A DNA stretch of 64,000 nucleotides. It comes from Telmatospirillum sp. GTDB lineage: Bacteria > Pseudomonadota > Alphaproteobacteria > Rhodospirillales > Magnetospirillaceae. The stretch's first letter is position 1. The number at the start of each line of letters is the position of its first letter. Shown here piece by piece: positions 27,008 to 35,243 of this stretch. The position numbers and the translations under genes are program-made. Location of the stretch: NCBI GenBank assembly GCA_009712185.1, contig WASQ01000126.1, positions 101,914-165,913 on the forward strand, read 5' to 3'. The notes beneath the pieces were generated by a model. The model ran no database searches and had not been told where the DNA came from. It worked only from the letters and a program-made list of their open reading frames with translations.

Positions 27008-28372
27008 ATGGCTTTGATGGCGACGGGTTTGACGGGACGGACGCTCCGGCGGATGGTGGCCGGGGGCGTCGCGGCCATGGCCGTCCTGCCGTCTGAAGCC
27101 GCGGAAATCCAGGTTCCCCCGGGCGACAGGTCGCTGGCGCAGGCGGTCGCCGCGGCGCGACCGGGGGACGTCCTGGTCCTGGGGCCGGGTCTGTACCGGG
27201 GGCCTGTCACGGTCGATCGCCGCCTGGTCATCGAGGGGCGTCCTCCCAGATCCGCCATTGTCGATGGCGGCGGTCGTGGCACGGTCATCCGGCTGATTGC
27301 CCCGGAAGCCGTGGTGCGGGGTCTCACGATCCGCAATTCCGGGATCCGGCAGGAGGAGATCGACAGCGGCATCTTCGCCGACAGGGGTGGAGACCGCGCC
27401 CTGATCGAGGACAATCTTCTGGAAAATAACGAATTCAGCATCTCGATGCGGGGCGCCGCCGACGCCATTGCCCGCCGCAATGTCATCTTCGGCCGCCGCG
27501 ACATGCGCACCAACGACCGGGGCGACGGAATCTCTGTCTGGAACGCAACGGGAGCGCAGGCCCTGGACAATGACATCCACTATGGGCGCGACGGCATCCG
27601 CAGCACATCGAGCCATGACAATGTCTTTGCCCGCAACCGGTTTCACGATCTGCGCTACGCCGTCCACTATATGTGGACGGACGGCGGCACCGTTACCGAC
27701 AACCTGTCCGAGGGCAATGTGGTCGGGTTCGCCATCATGTATTCCCGCACGCTGACCATCACCGGCAATGTCTCGCGCGGGGACAGCGCGCACGGGCTGC
27801 TGCTCAATTTCGCCAATGACGCGCTGATCGAGGGAAACGGCGTTTATCAGGGCGGCACGGAATGTGTCTTCATCTACAACGCGAATGATAATGTGATTTC
27901 CGGAAACTGGTTCGAAGGATGTCCGGTCGGCGTGCATTTCACCGCGGGCGCGGAACGGAACCGGTTTTCCCGCAACGCCTTCGTCGACAATCAGACGCAG
28001 GTCAAATATGTCGGGACCCGGGCGTTGGACTGGGCCACAGCCGGCCAGGGCAACTACTGGAGCGACAATCCGGCCTTCGATCTTGATGGCGACGGGATCG
28101 CCGACATGGCCTACCGGCCCAACGGCATCGTGGACCGCGTGATATGGTCGGTCCCTCTTGCCAAGCTTCTGCTCAACAGCCCGGCCGTCCAGATCGTCCG
28201 CTGGGCCCAGGCCCAGTTCCCGGCGATCACACCGGGCGGGATCATCGATACCGCGCCCCTGATGCGCCCCCCGCCGCAGCCGGCGCTGGCGGCTGCAAGC
28301 CCGGGTCAATCCCTGGCATCCCGGCCGGCGTCCCCGGATCCCGTCCGCCCCATCGGGGAGATGAAAGAATGA
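27008..28372 (+). CDS. nosD: NosD: periplasmic beta-helix copper-insertion factor
   Basis: A 454-residue exported protein required with NosFY to assemble the CuZ centre of NosZ. The N-terminus has a signal peptide (RRMVAGGVAAMAVLPSEAAE), then AQAVAAARPGDVLVLGPGLYRGPV and successive parallel beta-helix (CASH) rungs such as NNEFSISMRGAADAIARRNV and NANDNVISGNWFEGCPVGVH. The final Pro/Ala-rich tail is probably disordered. The start has GGAACGGACGGA just upstream. Its TGA overlaps the nosF ATG (ATGA), consistent with coupled translation. Confidence 0.95.
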   Translation: MALMATGLTGRTLRRMVAGGVAAMAVLPSEAAEIQVPPGDRSLAQAVAAARPGDVLVLGPGLYRGPVTVDRRLVIEGRPPRSAIVDGGGRGTVIRLIAPEAVVRGLTIRNSGIRQEEIDSGIFADRGGDRALIEDNLLENNEFSISMRGAADAIARRNVIFGRRDMRTNDRGDGISVWNATGAQALDNDIHYGRDGIRSTSSHDNVFARNRFHDLRYAVHYMWTDGGTVTDNLSEGNVVGFAIMYSRTLTITGNVSRGDSAHGLLLNFANDALIEGNGVYQGGTECVFIYNANDNVISGNWFEGCPVGVHFTAGAERNRFSRNAFVDNQTQVKYVGTRALDWATAGQGNYWSDNPAFDLDGDGIADMAYRPNGIVDRVIWSVPLAKLLLNSPAVQIVRWAQAQFPAITPGGIIDTAPLMRPPPQPALAAASPGQSLASRPASPDPVRPIGEMKE

Positions 28373-29310
28373 CACCGGTCACGCTGTCGTCCGCCGCCAA
28401 ACGCTATGGAACCCAGTGGGCGGTTCGCGGCATCGATCTCTCGTTGATGGCCGGCGAACGCCTGGCCCTGCTTGGACACAATGGCGCCGGCAAGACCACG
28501 CTGATGAAGCTGATCCTGGGCCTGATCCGTCCCGAGGAGGGAAGCGTGCGGATCTTCGGCCGGGATCCTGCGCATTCGCGGGGTATGGAGGGCGCCGCCA
28601 TCGGCTTCCTGCCCGAAAACGTCACGTTCCATAACGCCATGACCGGGCGTGAGACGCTGGCCTTTTACGCGCGCCTGAAACGGCAATCCGGGGCCGGTTG
28701 CTCCGATCTCCTGGATCGTGTCGGTCTTGCCGGCGCCGCCGATCGGCGTGTCGCCACCTATTCCAAGGGGATGCGCCAGCGGCTGGGACTGGCACAGGCC
28801 CTTCTCGGAGCGCCGCGCCTGTTGCTGCTGGACGAACCCACCACCGGGCTTGATCAATCCCTGCGCCAGACATTCTACGACATTCTGGCTGATCTCGCGG
28901 ACAATGGCACGGCGGTGCTGCTGTCCTCCCACCTCTTGTCGGAAGTCGAGACGAAGACCGACCGCATCGCCGTGATGGATCGGGGACGCCTGCTGATCGC
29001 GGGAACCCTGGCCGATCTGCGCACGGCCGTCGACCTGCCCCTGGAGGTCCGACTGACCGTCGCCCGTGACCGGACGCAGGACGTCGTCCGTCGGCTGGCG
29101 CCCTTCCATCCCGCGGGAGACGGAGAGGCCCTGTCCCTCTGGTGCCGCCCCCAGGACAAGATGTCGGTTCTGCGGGAAGTCGGTGCGATGGGATCGGCCG
29201 TTATCGACATCGACATTCACCAACCCGGTCTTGATGCCGTCTACGCGCGGCTGACGGGAACAACCATCGGCAAACCCATTGGCGCACCCGTCGCGGAACA
29301 AGCCTCATGA
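28369..29310 (+). CDS. nosF: NosF: ATPase of the NosDFY complex
   Basis: A 313-residue ABC ATPase that powers NosY/NosD during CuZ maturation. Walker A GHNGAGKTT, the signature YSKGMRQRLG, Walker B LLLLDEPTTGLD and the His switch (SSHLLSEVE) are intact. The real start is ATG 28369, overlapping nosD by 4 bp. The track's upstream extension is a shadow of nosD. It overlaps nosY by 4 bp in the same way. Confidence 0.96.
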   Translation: MTPVTLSSAAKRYGTQWAVRGIDLSLMAGERLALLGHNGAGKTTLMKLILGLIRPEEGSVRIFGRDPAHSRGMEGAAIGFLPENVTFHNAMTGRETLAFYARLKRQSGAGCSDLLDRVGLAGAADRRVATYSKGMRQRLGLAQALLGAPRLLLLDEPTTGLDQSLRQTFYDILADLADNGTAVLLSSHLLSEVETKTDRIAVMDRGRLLIAGTLADLRTAVDLPLEVRLTVARDRTQDVVRRLAPFHPAGDGEALSLWCRPQDKMSVLREVGAMGSAVIDIDIHQPGLDAVYARLTGTTIGKPIGAPVAEQAS

Positions 29311-30137
29311 ACGCCCTGATCACCATTGCCGCCAAAGAATTCCGCGATGGCCTGCGGAACCGCTGGGCCACCAGCGCGACCCTGGTCATGGCCGGACTGT
29401 CCCTGGCACTGGCCTTCCTCGGCAGCGCCCCCACGGGACATGTGGGCGTCCCGCCGCTGGCCGTCACCGTGGTCAGCTTAGCCAGCCTGACGGTCTTCCT
29501 GGTCCCGCTGATCGCCCTGATCCTGTCGCATGACGCGCTGGTCGGCGAGGTCGAACGGGGAACCATGCTGCTGTTGCTGACCTATCCCGTCCGCCGATGG
29601 CAGATCGTCATGGGGAAATTCCTGGGTCACAGCCTGTTGCTCGGCGTCGCCACCACAGTGGGCTATGGCGCCGCCGGATGCGCCGCCGCCCTGGCCACGC
29701 CGGACGCCGTGTCCGGGGGCTGGATGCCCTTTGCCGTCCTGATCGTGACGTCGGTCGCACTGGGAACCGTCTTCCTGGCGCTTGGCTATCTGATCAGCAG
29801 CCTGGTCGCGGAACATGCCACCGCCGCCGGAGTTGCGGTGGTCCTGTGGCTGTGCTTCGCCCTTCTGTTCGATCTGGGACTACTCGGGTTTCTCGCCACG
29901 ACGGGGGGACAGGGGGTCTCCGCCACGGCCTTTCGATGGATCCTGATGCTGAACCCCACCGACATCTTCCGCCTGATCAATCTGACCGGCGTGGCCGAGG
30001 TCCGCCGTTATTCCGGCATGGCCGGGCTTCCCGCCCTGGCGACCATTCCACTTCCCACCCTCGTCGTCGCGTTCGCCGTCTGGATCGGCTGGCCGCTGGT
30101 CCTGACCATGGCGATTTTCAAACGGAGGCCCCTGTGA
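29307..30137 (+). CDS. nosY: NosY: membrane permease of the NosDFY complex
   Basis: A 276-residue ABC-2 type membrane protein with about six hydrophobic helices. It forms the channel partner of NosF and docks NosD. The N-terminal ALITIAAKEFRDGLRNRWA and the EVERGTMLLLLTYPVRRWQI coupling region are characteristic. It overlaps nosF (ATGA) and nosL (GTGA), so the NosFYL units are translationally linked. Confidence 0.95.
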   Translation: MNALITIAAKEFRDGLRNRWATSATLVMAGLSLALAFLGSAPTGHVGVPPLAVTVVSLASLTVFLVPLIALILSHDALVGEVERGTMLLLLTYPVRRWQIVMGKFLGHSLLLGVATTVGYGAAGCAAALATPDAVSGGWMPFAVLIVTSVALGTVFLALGYLISSLVAEHATAAGVAVVLWLCFALLFDLGLLGFLATTGGQGVSATAFRWILMLNPTDIFRLINLTGVAEVRRYSGMAGLPALATIPLPTLVVAFAVWIGWPLVLTMAIFKRRPL

Positions 30138-30679
30138 CTCCCCGATCGATCCATCCACCGCTGCTGGCGATCCTTTGCCTTCTCGGCGCCGTCACGGCCT
30201 GCGACCAGAACCGCCCGGCCGCGGACGCGCCGCCGCCGGCCCGGCTTGCCCCCGCGGCGCAATCGCATTTCTGCGGCATGGCCGGCGGCGAACATCCGGG
30301 TCCCAAGGGGCAGGTCTGGCTCGATGACCGCAAGGATCCTCTCTGGTTCTCGTCGGTGCATGACACCATTGCCTTCACCCTTCTGCCGGAGGAGCCGAAA
30401 AACATCCGCGTCATTTATGTCTCGGATATGGGTAAGGCGCGCGCCGTCAACGAAGCGCCGGCGGACGGCTGGGTCGATGCGCGCAAGGCCGTCTATGTGA
30501 TCGGCAGCGCCTTGCCGGGCGGCATGGGCGTGGAGGAGGAAGTCCCCTTTGCCGATCCGGACCAGGCGAAGGCCTTTGCCGAAAGCCACGGCGGCCGGGT
30601 GGTCGCCTTCGCCGCGATCCCGACGGAGGGAATTTTGGGAACACCCGTCGGATCGTCACCCGCTGCCGAGAGGAGGTAA
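30134..30679 (+). CDS. nosL: NosL: copper-chaperone lipoprotein
   Basis: A 181-residue outer-membrane-type lipoprotein that binds Cu(I) and delivers it for NosZ assembly. The lipobox LLGAVTAC follows a short signal peptide. SHFCGMAGGEHPGPKGQVWL has the Cys-x-Met copper motif, and YVSDMGKA lies in the conserved second region. The GTG start at 30134 overlaps the nosY stop and has ACGGAGG upstream. The track start 179 codons earlier is a nosY shadow. Confidence 0.94.
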   Translation: MTPRSIHPPLLAILCLLGAVTACDQNRPAADAPPPARLAPAAQSHFCGMAGGEHPGPKGQVWLDDRKDPLWFSSVHDTIAFTLLPEEPKNIRVIYVSDMGKARAVNEAPADGWVDARKAVYVIGSALPGGMGVEEEVPFADPDQAKAFAESHGGRVVAFAAIPTEGILGTPVGSSPAAERR

Positions 30680-30683
30680 CGCC

Positions 30684-31628
30684 ATGCTGAACCGCCGTCG
30701 TTTTCTCACGGTGACGGCCGCCGCCGGCGCCCTGGCCCTGTCCCGTGGCCGGCCGGCCCGGGCGGCGGACCCCCTGATCTGGCGGGGAAACGCCCTTGGC
30801 GCGGACGCCAGTCTCATTTTGTATGCGGGCACGCCCGGCGAGGCGCGGGCCCTGTTGCGCGAAAGCCTCTCAGAGCTGGAACGGCTGGAACGGATCTTCA
30901 GTCTTTACCGGGAGGACTCACATCTCGTCCGTCTTAATCGCGAAGGTCGCCTGGACACTCCTCCCGCCGAACTGGTGGAGCTGCTCACGATCAGCCGCCA
31001 TCTGTCCCAATTGTCGGACGGCGCCTTCGACGTCACGGTTCAGCCTCTGTGGACCCTTTATGCCGCCCACTTCACGAAGACAGACGCCGACCCTCGCGGA
31101 CCGGCCGCCGCCGCCCTGGCCGAAACAGTCCGGCGCGTCGACTGGCGCGCCGTGACCGTTGATCCGCGCCGGATTTCGTTTGACACCCCCGGGATGGCTA
31201 TCACCCTGAATGGCATTGCTCAGGGGTATATCACCGACAGGATCGCGGACCATCTGAAGGCCCGGGGATTGCGCCATGTTCTCGTGGATATGGGGGAGAT
31301 CAGGGCCGTCGGACCGCGACCGGACGGCACGCCCTGGCGGGCGGCGCTGGAGGGAGGTGGACAGGTCGGACTGGATGACCGTGCCCTGTCCACGTCGTCG
31401 CCCGACGGCACACGGTTCAGCCCGACCTGCAATCACCTGTTCGACCCGAAAACCGGCGGCTGTTCACAGGCGGCGGGAACGGTGTCCGTTCTCGCTCCGA
31501 CCGCGACGCTGGCCGATGCGCTGTCGACCGCCATCGCCATCGGCGGGCCCCGGCTCGGCATGCGATTGGCGGAAACGCTGGGATCGGTCGGGATCTTTTA
31601 CGGGACGCGACCGGCAGCGGGGACCTGA
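30684..31628 (+). CDS. nosX: NosX: ApbE-type FAD:protein FMN transferase
   Basis: A 314-residue periplasmic flavin transferase that covalently attaches FMN to NosR, completing the electron path to NosZ. It begins with a Tat-like signal (LNRRRFLTVTAAAGALALSRG), then LERIFSLYREDSHLVRLNREG, DGAFDVTVQPLW, MAITLNGIAQGYITDRIADHL and LVDMGEIRAVG, all ApbE signatures. The ATG at 30684 has a perfect AGGAGGT eight bases upstream. It is the last gene of the complete nosRZDFYLX operon. Confidence 0.95.
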   Translation: MLNRRRFLTVTAAAGALALSRGRPARAADPLIWRGNALGADASLILYAGTPGEARALLRESLSELERLERIFSLYREDSHLVRLNREGRLDTPPAELVELLTISRHLSQLSDGAFDVTVQPLWTLYAAHFTKTDADPRGPAAAALAETVRRVDWRAVTVDPRRISFDTPGMAITLNGIAQGYITDRIADHLKARGLRHVLVDMGEIRAVGPRPDGTPWRAALEGGGQVGLDDRALSTSSPDGTRFSPTCNHLFDPKTGGCSQAAGTVSVLAPTATLADALSTAIAIGGPRLGMRLAETLGSVGIFYGTRPAAGT

Positions 31629-31697
31629 GGTCCGAAAATGGCCGGCGGTGACGGACGGATGGCGCTATTCTCGCCCCCTGGACAATGACCGGAGACG

Positions 31698-32219
31698 ATG
31701 ATGACGTCCGTGACCGAAGTTCTGATCGAAAGCCGCATGGAGACGCCGATCGGCCTCATGATCGTCCTGTCCGACCGCGAGGGCGTCCTGCGCGCGCTGG
31801 ACTGGGAGGATCATGAGGATCGCCTGCACCGTTTGCTCAGGCGGCAATATCCGGTACCTGCCGTATTACGGACGGGCGCCATGCCCGATGACATTCATAA
31901 GGCGATGAAGCGGTATTTCGACGGGGATCTCACCGCCATCGACGTTCTTCCGGTCAGGACCGGCGGAACGGCGTTCCAACACCGCGTGTGGGAGGGATTG
32001 CGCCGCATTCCGGCGGGCGAGACGCGAAGCTATGGCGCCCTGGCTGACGCCATCGGGCACCCCGCCGCGGTCCGCGCGGTCGGCGCCGCCAACGGCGCCA
32101 ATCCGATCGGCATCGTGGTCCCCTGCCACCGCGTCATTGGCGCCAATGGCTCGCTGACCGGCTACGGTGGCGGTCTGGCCCGCAAGCAATGGCTGCTGGC
32201 GCATGAGCGCCGGCCCTGA
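31698..32219 (+). CDS. ogt: methylated-DNA-protein cysteine methyltransferase
   Basis: A 173-residue suicide repair protein that removes O6-methylguanine by transferring the alkyl group to its own cysteine. The acceptor is in GIVVPCHRVIG. The DNA-binding helix-turn-helix segment (GETRSYGALADAIGHPAAVRAVGAANGAN) and the final LLAHE are typical. It is the short Ogt form, without the Ada N-terminal regulator domain. It follows nosX by about 70 bp and may be read from the nos operon or its own promoter. Confidence 0.94.
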   Translation: MMTSVTEVLIESRMETPIGLMIVLSDREGVLRALDWEDHEDRLHRLLRRQYPVPAVLRTGAMPDDIHKAMKRYFDGDLTAIDVLPVRTGGTAFQHRVWEGLRRIPAGETRSYGALADAIGHPAAVRAVGAANGANPIGIVVPCHRVIGANGSLTGYGGGLARKQWLLAHERRP

Positions 32220-32332
32220 CGACGGGCGGTCCGCGCGGGACGGAGGAAACATCGGGTCCGCGTTGCGCTATACTGCGCCGCCTCCGGCCGGCGCGTTCCG
32301 GCCATCCCCGTGACAAAAAAAGGACTGCGACG

Positions 32333-32641
32333 ATGGTTCTGCTCGAATTCTCCATGTGGCCGATGAACAAGGCCGACAGTGTCAGCGCCTATGTGGCCCG
32401 GTCGCTCGACATCATCGACAAAAGCGGCCTCGCCTATCAGCTGACGCCGATGGGAACCATCCTGGAAGGAGACTGGGTCGAGGTGATGGCAGTGGTGACC
32501 GCCTGCTTCGAGGCCATGAAAACCGATTGTCCCCGGATCGAGACCAGCATCAAGATCGACTATCGCGACGGCCCAGGCGGCCGTCTGACATCGAAGATCG
32601 CCGCCGTCGAGGAGCATCTGGGCCGCAAGCTGTCGACCTGA
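32333..32641 (+). CDS. MTH1187-family thiamine-binding protein
   Basis: A 102-residue ferredoxin-like-fold protein of the MTH1187/YkoF-like family (TIGR00106, DUF77), members of which bind thiamine or related pyrimidines. Seen: LLEFSMWPMNKADSVSAYVARSLDIID, SGLAYQLTPMGTILEGDWVEVMAVV and the terminal VEEHLGRKL helix. Its length and motif order fit well. Physiological role is uncertain. Repeat family A lies directly downstream. Confidence 0.85.
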   Translation: MVLLEFSMWPMNKADSVSAYVARSLDIIDKSGLAYQLTPMGTILEGDWVEVMAVVTACFEAMKTDCPRIETSIKIDYRDGPGGRLTSKIAAVEEHLGRKLST

Positions 32642-32670
32642 CGGACTGATCCCGCTCGCAGAGCCGGTCC

Positions 32671-32811
32671 CTAATGGTCGGACTCTAACATTTGGATCCC
32701 TTGCGAGTAGGGCCAGGCATCCTGCCCGCCTCCGACGCGAAAGCGGTGGAAATGCCGGCTTCTCGGCTTTCGCCGAACGGCGGGCGGGACGATTGGCCCC
32801 ACACCTGATTC
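32671..32811 (-). repeat. dispersed repeat family A, copy 2
   Basis: Inverse copy of the 12384-12524 repeat, about 93 percent alike by eye over its 120-bp core. The copy is edged by ctaatggtc (32671) and, 25 bp beyond the core, gaccacta (from 32837), which are near inverse complements and could be terminal repeats. It lies between two convergent genes, as copy 1 does. Confidence 0.85.
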
Positions 32812-32840
32812 TCAAGGACTCGTCTGTTGGATTTTGACCA

Positions 32841-32878
32841 CTAATGCACGGACTCAGTCAGATGAGTCTGTGCATTAG
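32841..32878 (-). terminator. 16-bp hairpin overlapping the lysozyme stop codon
   Basis: ctaatgcacggactca pairs with tgagtctgtgcattag around a 6-nt loop, with one G-T pair. The lysozyme TAA lies inside the right arm. Probably part of a bidirectional stop together with repeat A. Confidence 0.6.
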
Positions 32879-33777
32879 CTGTTGACCTGCCGCCCGGCTT
32901 CCTTCCAGAAGCGGGCCAGGGACGTGGCGTCGCCCCGGAAGAGATTGCGGTCGCACCGCACGATTCCCGACACGGCCCCGACTTTGCGACCGCGCGGCCC
33001 GCAGTCCTGGGTATCCCCGGCATACTGCCAGAAATGCCATCCCTTGGCCTTCCAGGCACGCGGCACCTGGGGCTGAATGCGATAGTCGGCCAGCCACAAC
33101 GGGCAGTGGGACAGGATCGCCTTTTCGGTGCCGCCCGGCCCCAGGCTGTGGCGGGGACTGCCGACCGGCTTGCCGTCGGCCCAGGAGGCCGTCGTGTAAA
33201 TCAGCGGACAGCGGCCGGTCGCCGCCAGGACGGTCTGGACGAACTCCTCCGCCTGATGCAGGCGCATGGTGTTGGCGGGATTCTGATCGTTATATTCGAA
33301 ATCGAGCGCCATCAGGGTATTGGGTCCGGGTTTCGCGGTCGCCAGGAACAGCCGCGCCTGCTCGGCGCCCGGATATTGATGGGTGCCGAAATGGTAGGCT
33401 CCCCACAGCATTCCGGCGGCTTCGGCCTCGGCACGCCGGCGGACATACATCGGGTCCTTCCAGTCCCCGCCCTCGGTGGCCTTGTGGATGACCCCCAGGA
33501 TGTTGCTGCGTTTGCGCGCCGCTTCGAAATCATTGACCGTCGTCATGTGACTGATGTCGATGACCGCATCCAGCCGCCCCTGCGACACCGTCTGCGCCTG
33601 GGCATGGATCTTCCCATGGGCGCTTTTCCCATGGGAACCCTTGGCATGGCCGGCTTTCTCATGGGCCTTGCCATGCTCCTTCCCGTGGGATTTCCCATGC
33701 TTATGGGATGCGGCAAACGCCGTCGGCGCCGCGACGAGACTGAGCAGTCCGGCAAGGACAAGGCGTCGTGTCAGCAT
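32875..33777 (-). CDS. GH25 family lysozyme with His-rich N-terminal region
   Basis: A 300-residue exported glycoside hydrolase of family 25 (Chalaropsis-type lysozyme), cleaving peptidoglycan between MurNAc and GlcNAc. A signal peptide (RRLVLAGLLSLVAAPTAFA) is followed by a 35-residue His/Lys/Gly-rich stretch (SHKHGKSHGKEHGKAHEK), then the barrel with VIDISHM, VIHKATEG, YHFGTHQYPGAEQA and the catalytic ALDFEYND (D-x-E). The His-rich stretch could bind metal or anionic cell wall. ATG 33777 is preferred (GGGGGA upstream) over the track start. Confidence 0.87.
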   Translation of the reverse strand: MLTRRLVLAGLLSLVAAPTAFAASHKHGKSHGKEHGKAHEKAGHAKGSHGKSAHGKIHAQAQTVSQGRLDAVIDISHMTTVNDFEAARKRSNILGVIHKATEGGDWKDPMYVRRRAEAEAAGMLWGAYHFGTHQYPGAEQARLFLATAKPGPNTLMALDFEYNDQNPANTMRLHQAEEFVQTVLAATGRCPLIYTTASWADGKPVGSPRHSLGPGGTEKAILSHCPLWLADYRIQPQVPRAWKAKGWHFWQYAGDTQDCGPRGRKVGAVSGIVRCDRNLFRGDATSLARFWKEAGRQVNS

Positions 33778-34081
33778 TCCCCCACGCCCACCGTCACAGT
33801 TCCCCCTGGTCACATCAACAGATCCACCCTGTCGGCGCCCCGACCGGATCGGGGCATCTCACCGCCCGCGGTCGTCAGATGCCGCCAGCGCACCCTTCCC
33901 GCCGGCAGAGTGGCCCCATCCCGGGCTCCCTAGCGGGTTGCTGTTGCCGGTTATACCACATTCAGTGGGAAACTTGAAATAATGGCAGGATTATGGACGA
34001 AAATAATCAGTCACGGCGCTGACCGCGCCGCGACTGATCCTGGACAGGAACCGGCTATTCCGCCGGAGCGGCACCGGCCGA
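33778..34081. other. 304-bp intergenic region between the lysozyme and napC
   Basis: Both flanking genes are on the minus strand. It holds the lysozyme 5' region and the nap operon terminator. No gene is seen. Confidence 0.5.
34006..34038 (-). terminator. terminator of the nrf-nap operon
   Basis: ATCAGTCACGGCGC (34006-34019) pairs with GCGCCGCGACTGAT (34025-34038) with one mismatch. On the minus strand it is followed by tattttc. It is 43 bp past the napC stop. Confidence 0.7.
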
Positions 34082-34744
34082 TCAACGACGATTGCCCACC
34101 GGCATGCTTTGATTGAGCTCCCGCTCGGCTTCTGTCATGCCGGCCGGCAAACGGTGCGCGATCCCCTTGTGGCAGTCGATACAGGTCCTGCCGTCGGTCT
34201 CCGCATCCGTATGCGCCACCCGGGCCCGGTCGGTCTGGCGGGCCAGATCCATCGAATCGAAGGAGTGGCAGTTACGGCATTCGCGGGAATCCGTCTCCTT
34301 CATCGTCTGCCAGACGCTGCGCGCCAGATCGAGCCGCTTGGCCTCGAATTTCTCGCGCGTGTCGATCTCTCCGGTCAGGTGATGGAAGACCTCCGACGAG
34401 GCGGCGATCTTGCGCTTCATCTTATGGACCCAGTCATGCGGAACATGGCAGTCGGGGCAGGTCGCCCGCACACCCGCATGATTCTGGTCATGAACCGAGG
34501 TCCGGTATTCGCGATAGGAGTTCTGATCCATTTCATGGCAGGACCGGCAGAACGTCTCGTTGTTGGTCATCTCCAGGCCCCAGTTGAACCCGCCCCAGAA
34601 CAGAATGCCGGCCAAAAATCCGGTCAACAGCAGCAGGCCCAGGGAAAGCTGCGCGGACGGCCGCGCCAGGAAGCCCCAGATCCCCACGGCCAGCCCCCAG
34701 AGGGTTGGGCGGCGACGCTCGACCATCTCATCACTCTGATTCAT
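34082..34744 (-). CDS. napC: NapC: tetraheme quinol-oxidising cytochrome c
   Basis: A 220-residue membrane-anchored NapC/NirT cytochrome that takes electrons from quinol and passes them to NapAB. One N-terminal helix (LSLGLLLLTGFLAGILFWGG) precedes four CxxCH heme sites: CRSCH, CPDCH, CRNCH and CIDCH. The first is followed by EMDQNSY, as in NapC. The C-terminal IAHRLP is the usual end motif. It follows napB by about 20 bp and is the last gene of the nrfHA-napDABC run. Confidence 0.95.
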   Translation of the reverse strand: MNQSDEMVERRRPTLWGLAVGIWGFLARPSAQLSLGLLLLTGFLAGILFWGGFNWGLEMTNNETFCRSCHEMDQNSYREYRTSVHDQNHAGVRATCPDCHVPHDWVHKMKRKIAASSEVFHHLTGEIDTREKFEAKRLDLARSVWQTMKETDSRECRNCHSFDSMDLARQTDRARVAHTDAETDGRTCIDCHKGIAHRLPAGMTEAERELNQSMPVGNRR

Positions 34745-34762
34745 CGCCCTCTCCCGCCGGCC

Positions 34763-35209
34763 CTATTTGCCGGTCGCCGGCTGGAAGCGGTTTGTCACCA
34801 GGGGCTTCGCATCCACCTGGGGCGCATGGCATTGGGTACAGAACCACCGCTGGCCTGCCACCTTGTCCTGCTTGGTCCCGGCGCGATCGTAGTAATGCGA
34901 TACGCTGATCAGCGGCGCCTTCTCGCGGACATTATCGGGCCAGTCATGACATCGGAGGCACTGATTGACCTTGAGGTCGATCTCATATTTATCGACCCGG
35001 TGCGGGATCATCGGAGGCTGATCGAGGAAGGCCCGGTCATAGCGCCCGGCCTCGCGCACCGGAAACAGTGGCGGCACCGGATCCGGGTCCTCGCCGGCGA
35101 CATTGCCCCTGAGCGCGCGAAGGGGTTCGCCCGCGAACGCCGGCACGGTCAGCATCGCGCCGGCGCAAAGACCGACAACGGCAAGAAGGACAGAGATTTT
35201 TCCGCGCAT
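34763..35209 (-). CDS. napB: NapB: diheme cytochrome subunit of periplasmic nitrate reductase
   Basis: A 148-residue exported diheme cytochrome that relays electrons from NapC to NapA. Signal peptide (KISVLLAVVGLCAGAMLTVPAFA), then PPMIPHRVDKYEIDLKVNQCLRCHDW with heme 1, and WFCTQCHAPQ with heme 2. The His residues of PHRVDKY and of SVSHYYDR are the probable distal ligands. ATG 35209 is preferred over the track start because AAAGGAG precedes it and the signal peptide begins there. Confidence 0.94.
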   Translation of the reverse strand: MRGKISVLLAVVGLCAGAMLTVPAFAGEPLRALRGNVAGEDPDPVPPLFPVREAGRYDRAFLDQPPMIPHRVDKYEIDLKVNQCLRCHDWPDNVREKAPLISVSHYYDRAGTKQDKVAGQRWFCTQCHAPQVDAKPLVTNRFQPATGK

Positions 35210-35243
35210 GATGGCGGCTCCTTTTCTGCTGCTGCTCATGGCG

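Noticed and set aside
24872-28375. 1167-residue minus-strand ORF opposite nosRZD
   Set aside because: It is the antisense shadow of three clear nos genes in a GC-rich genome. It has no family features and a poor amino-acid pattern.
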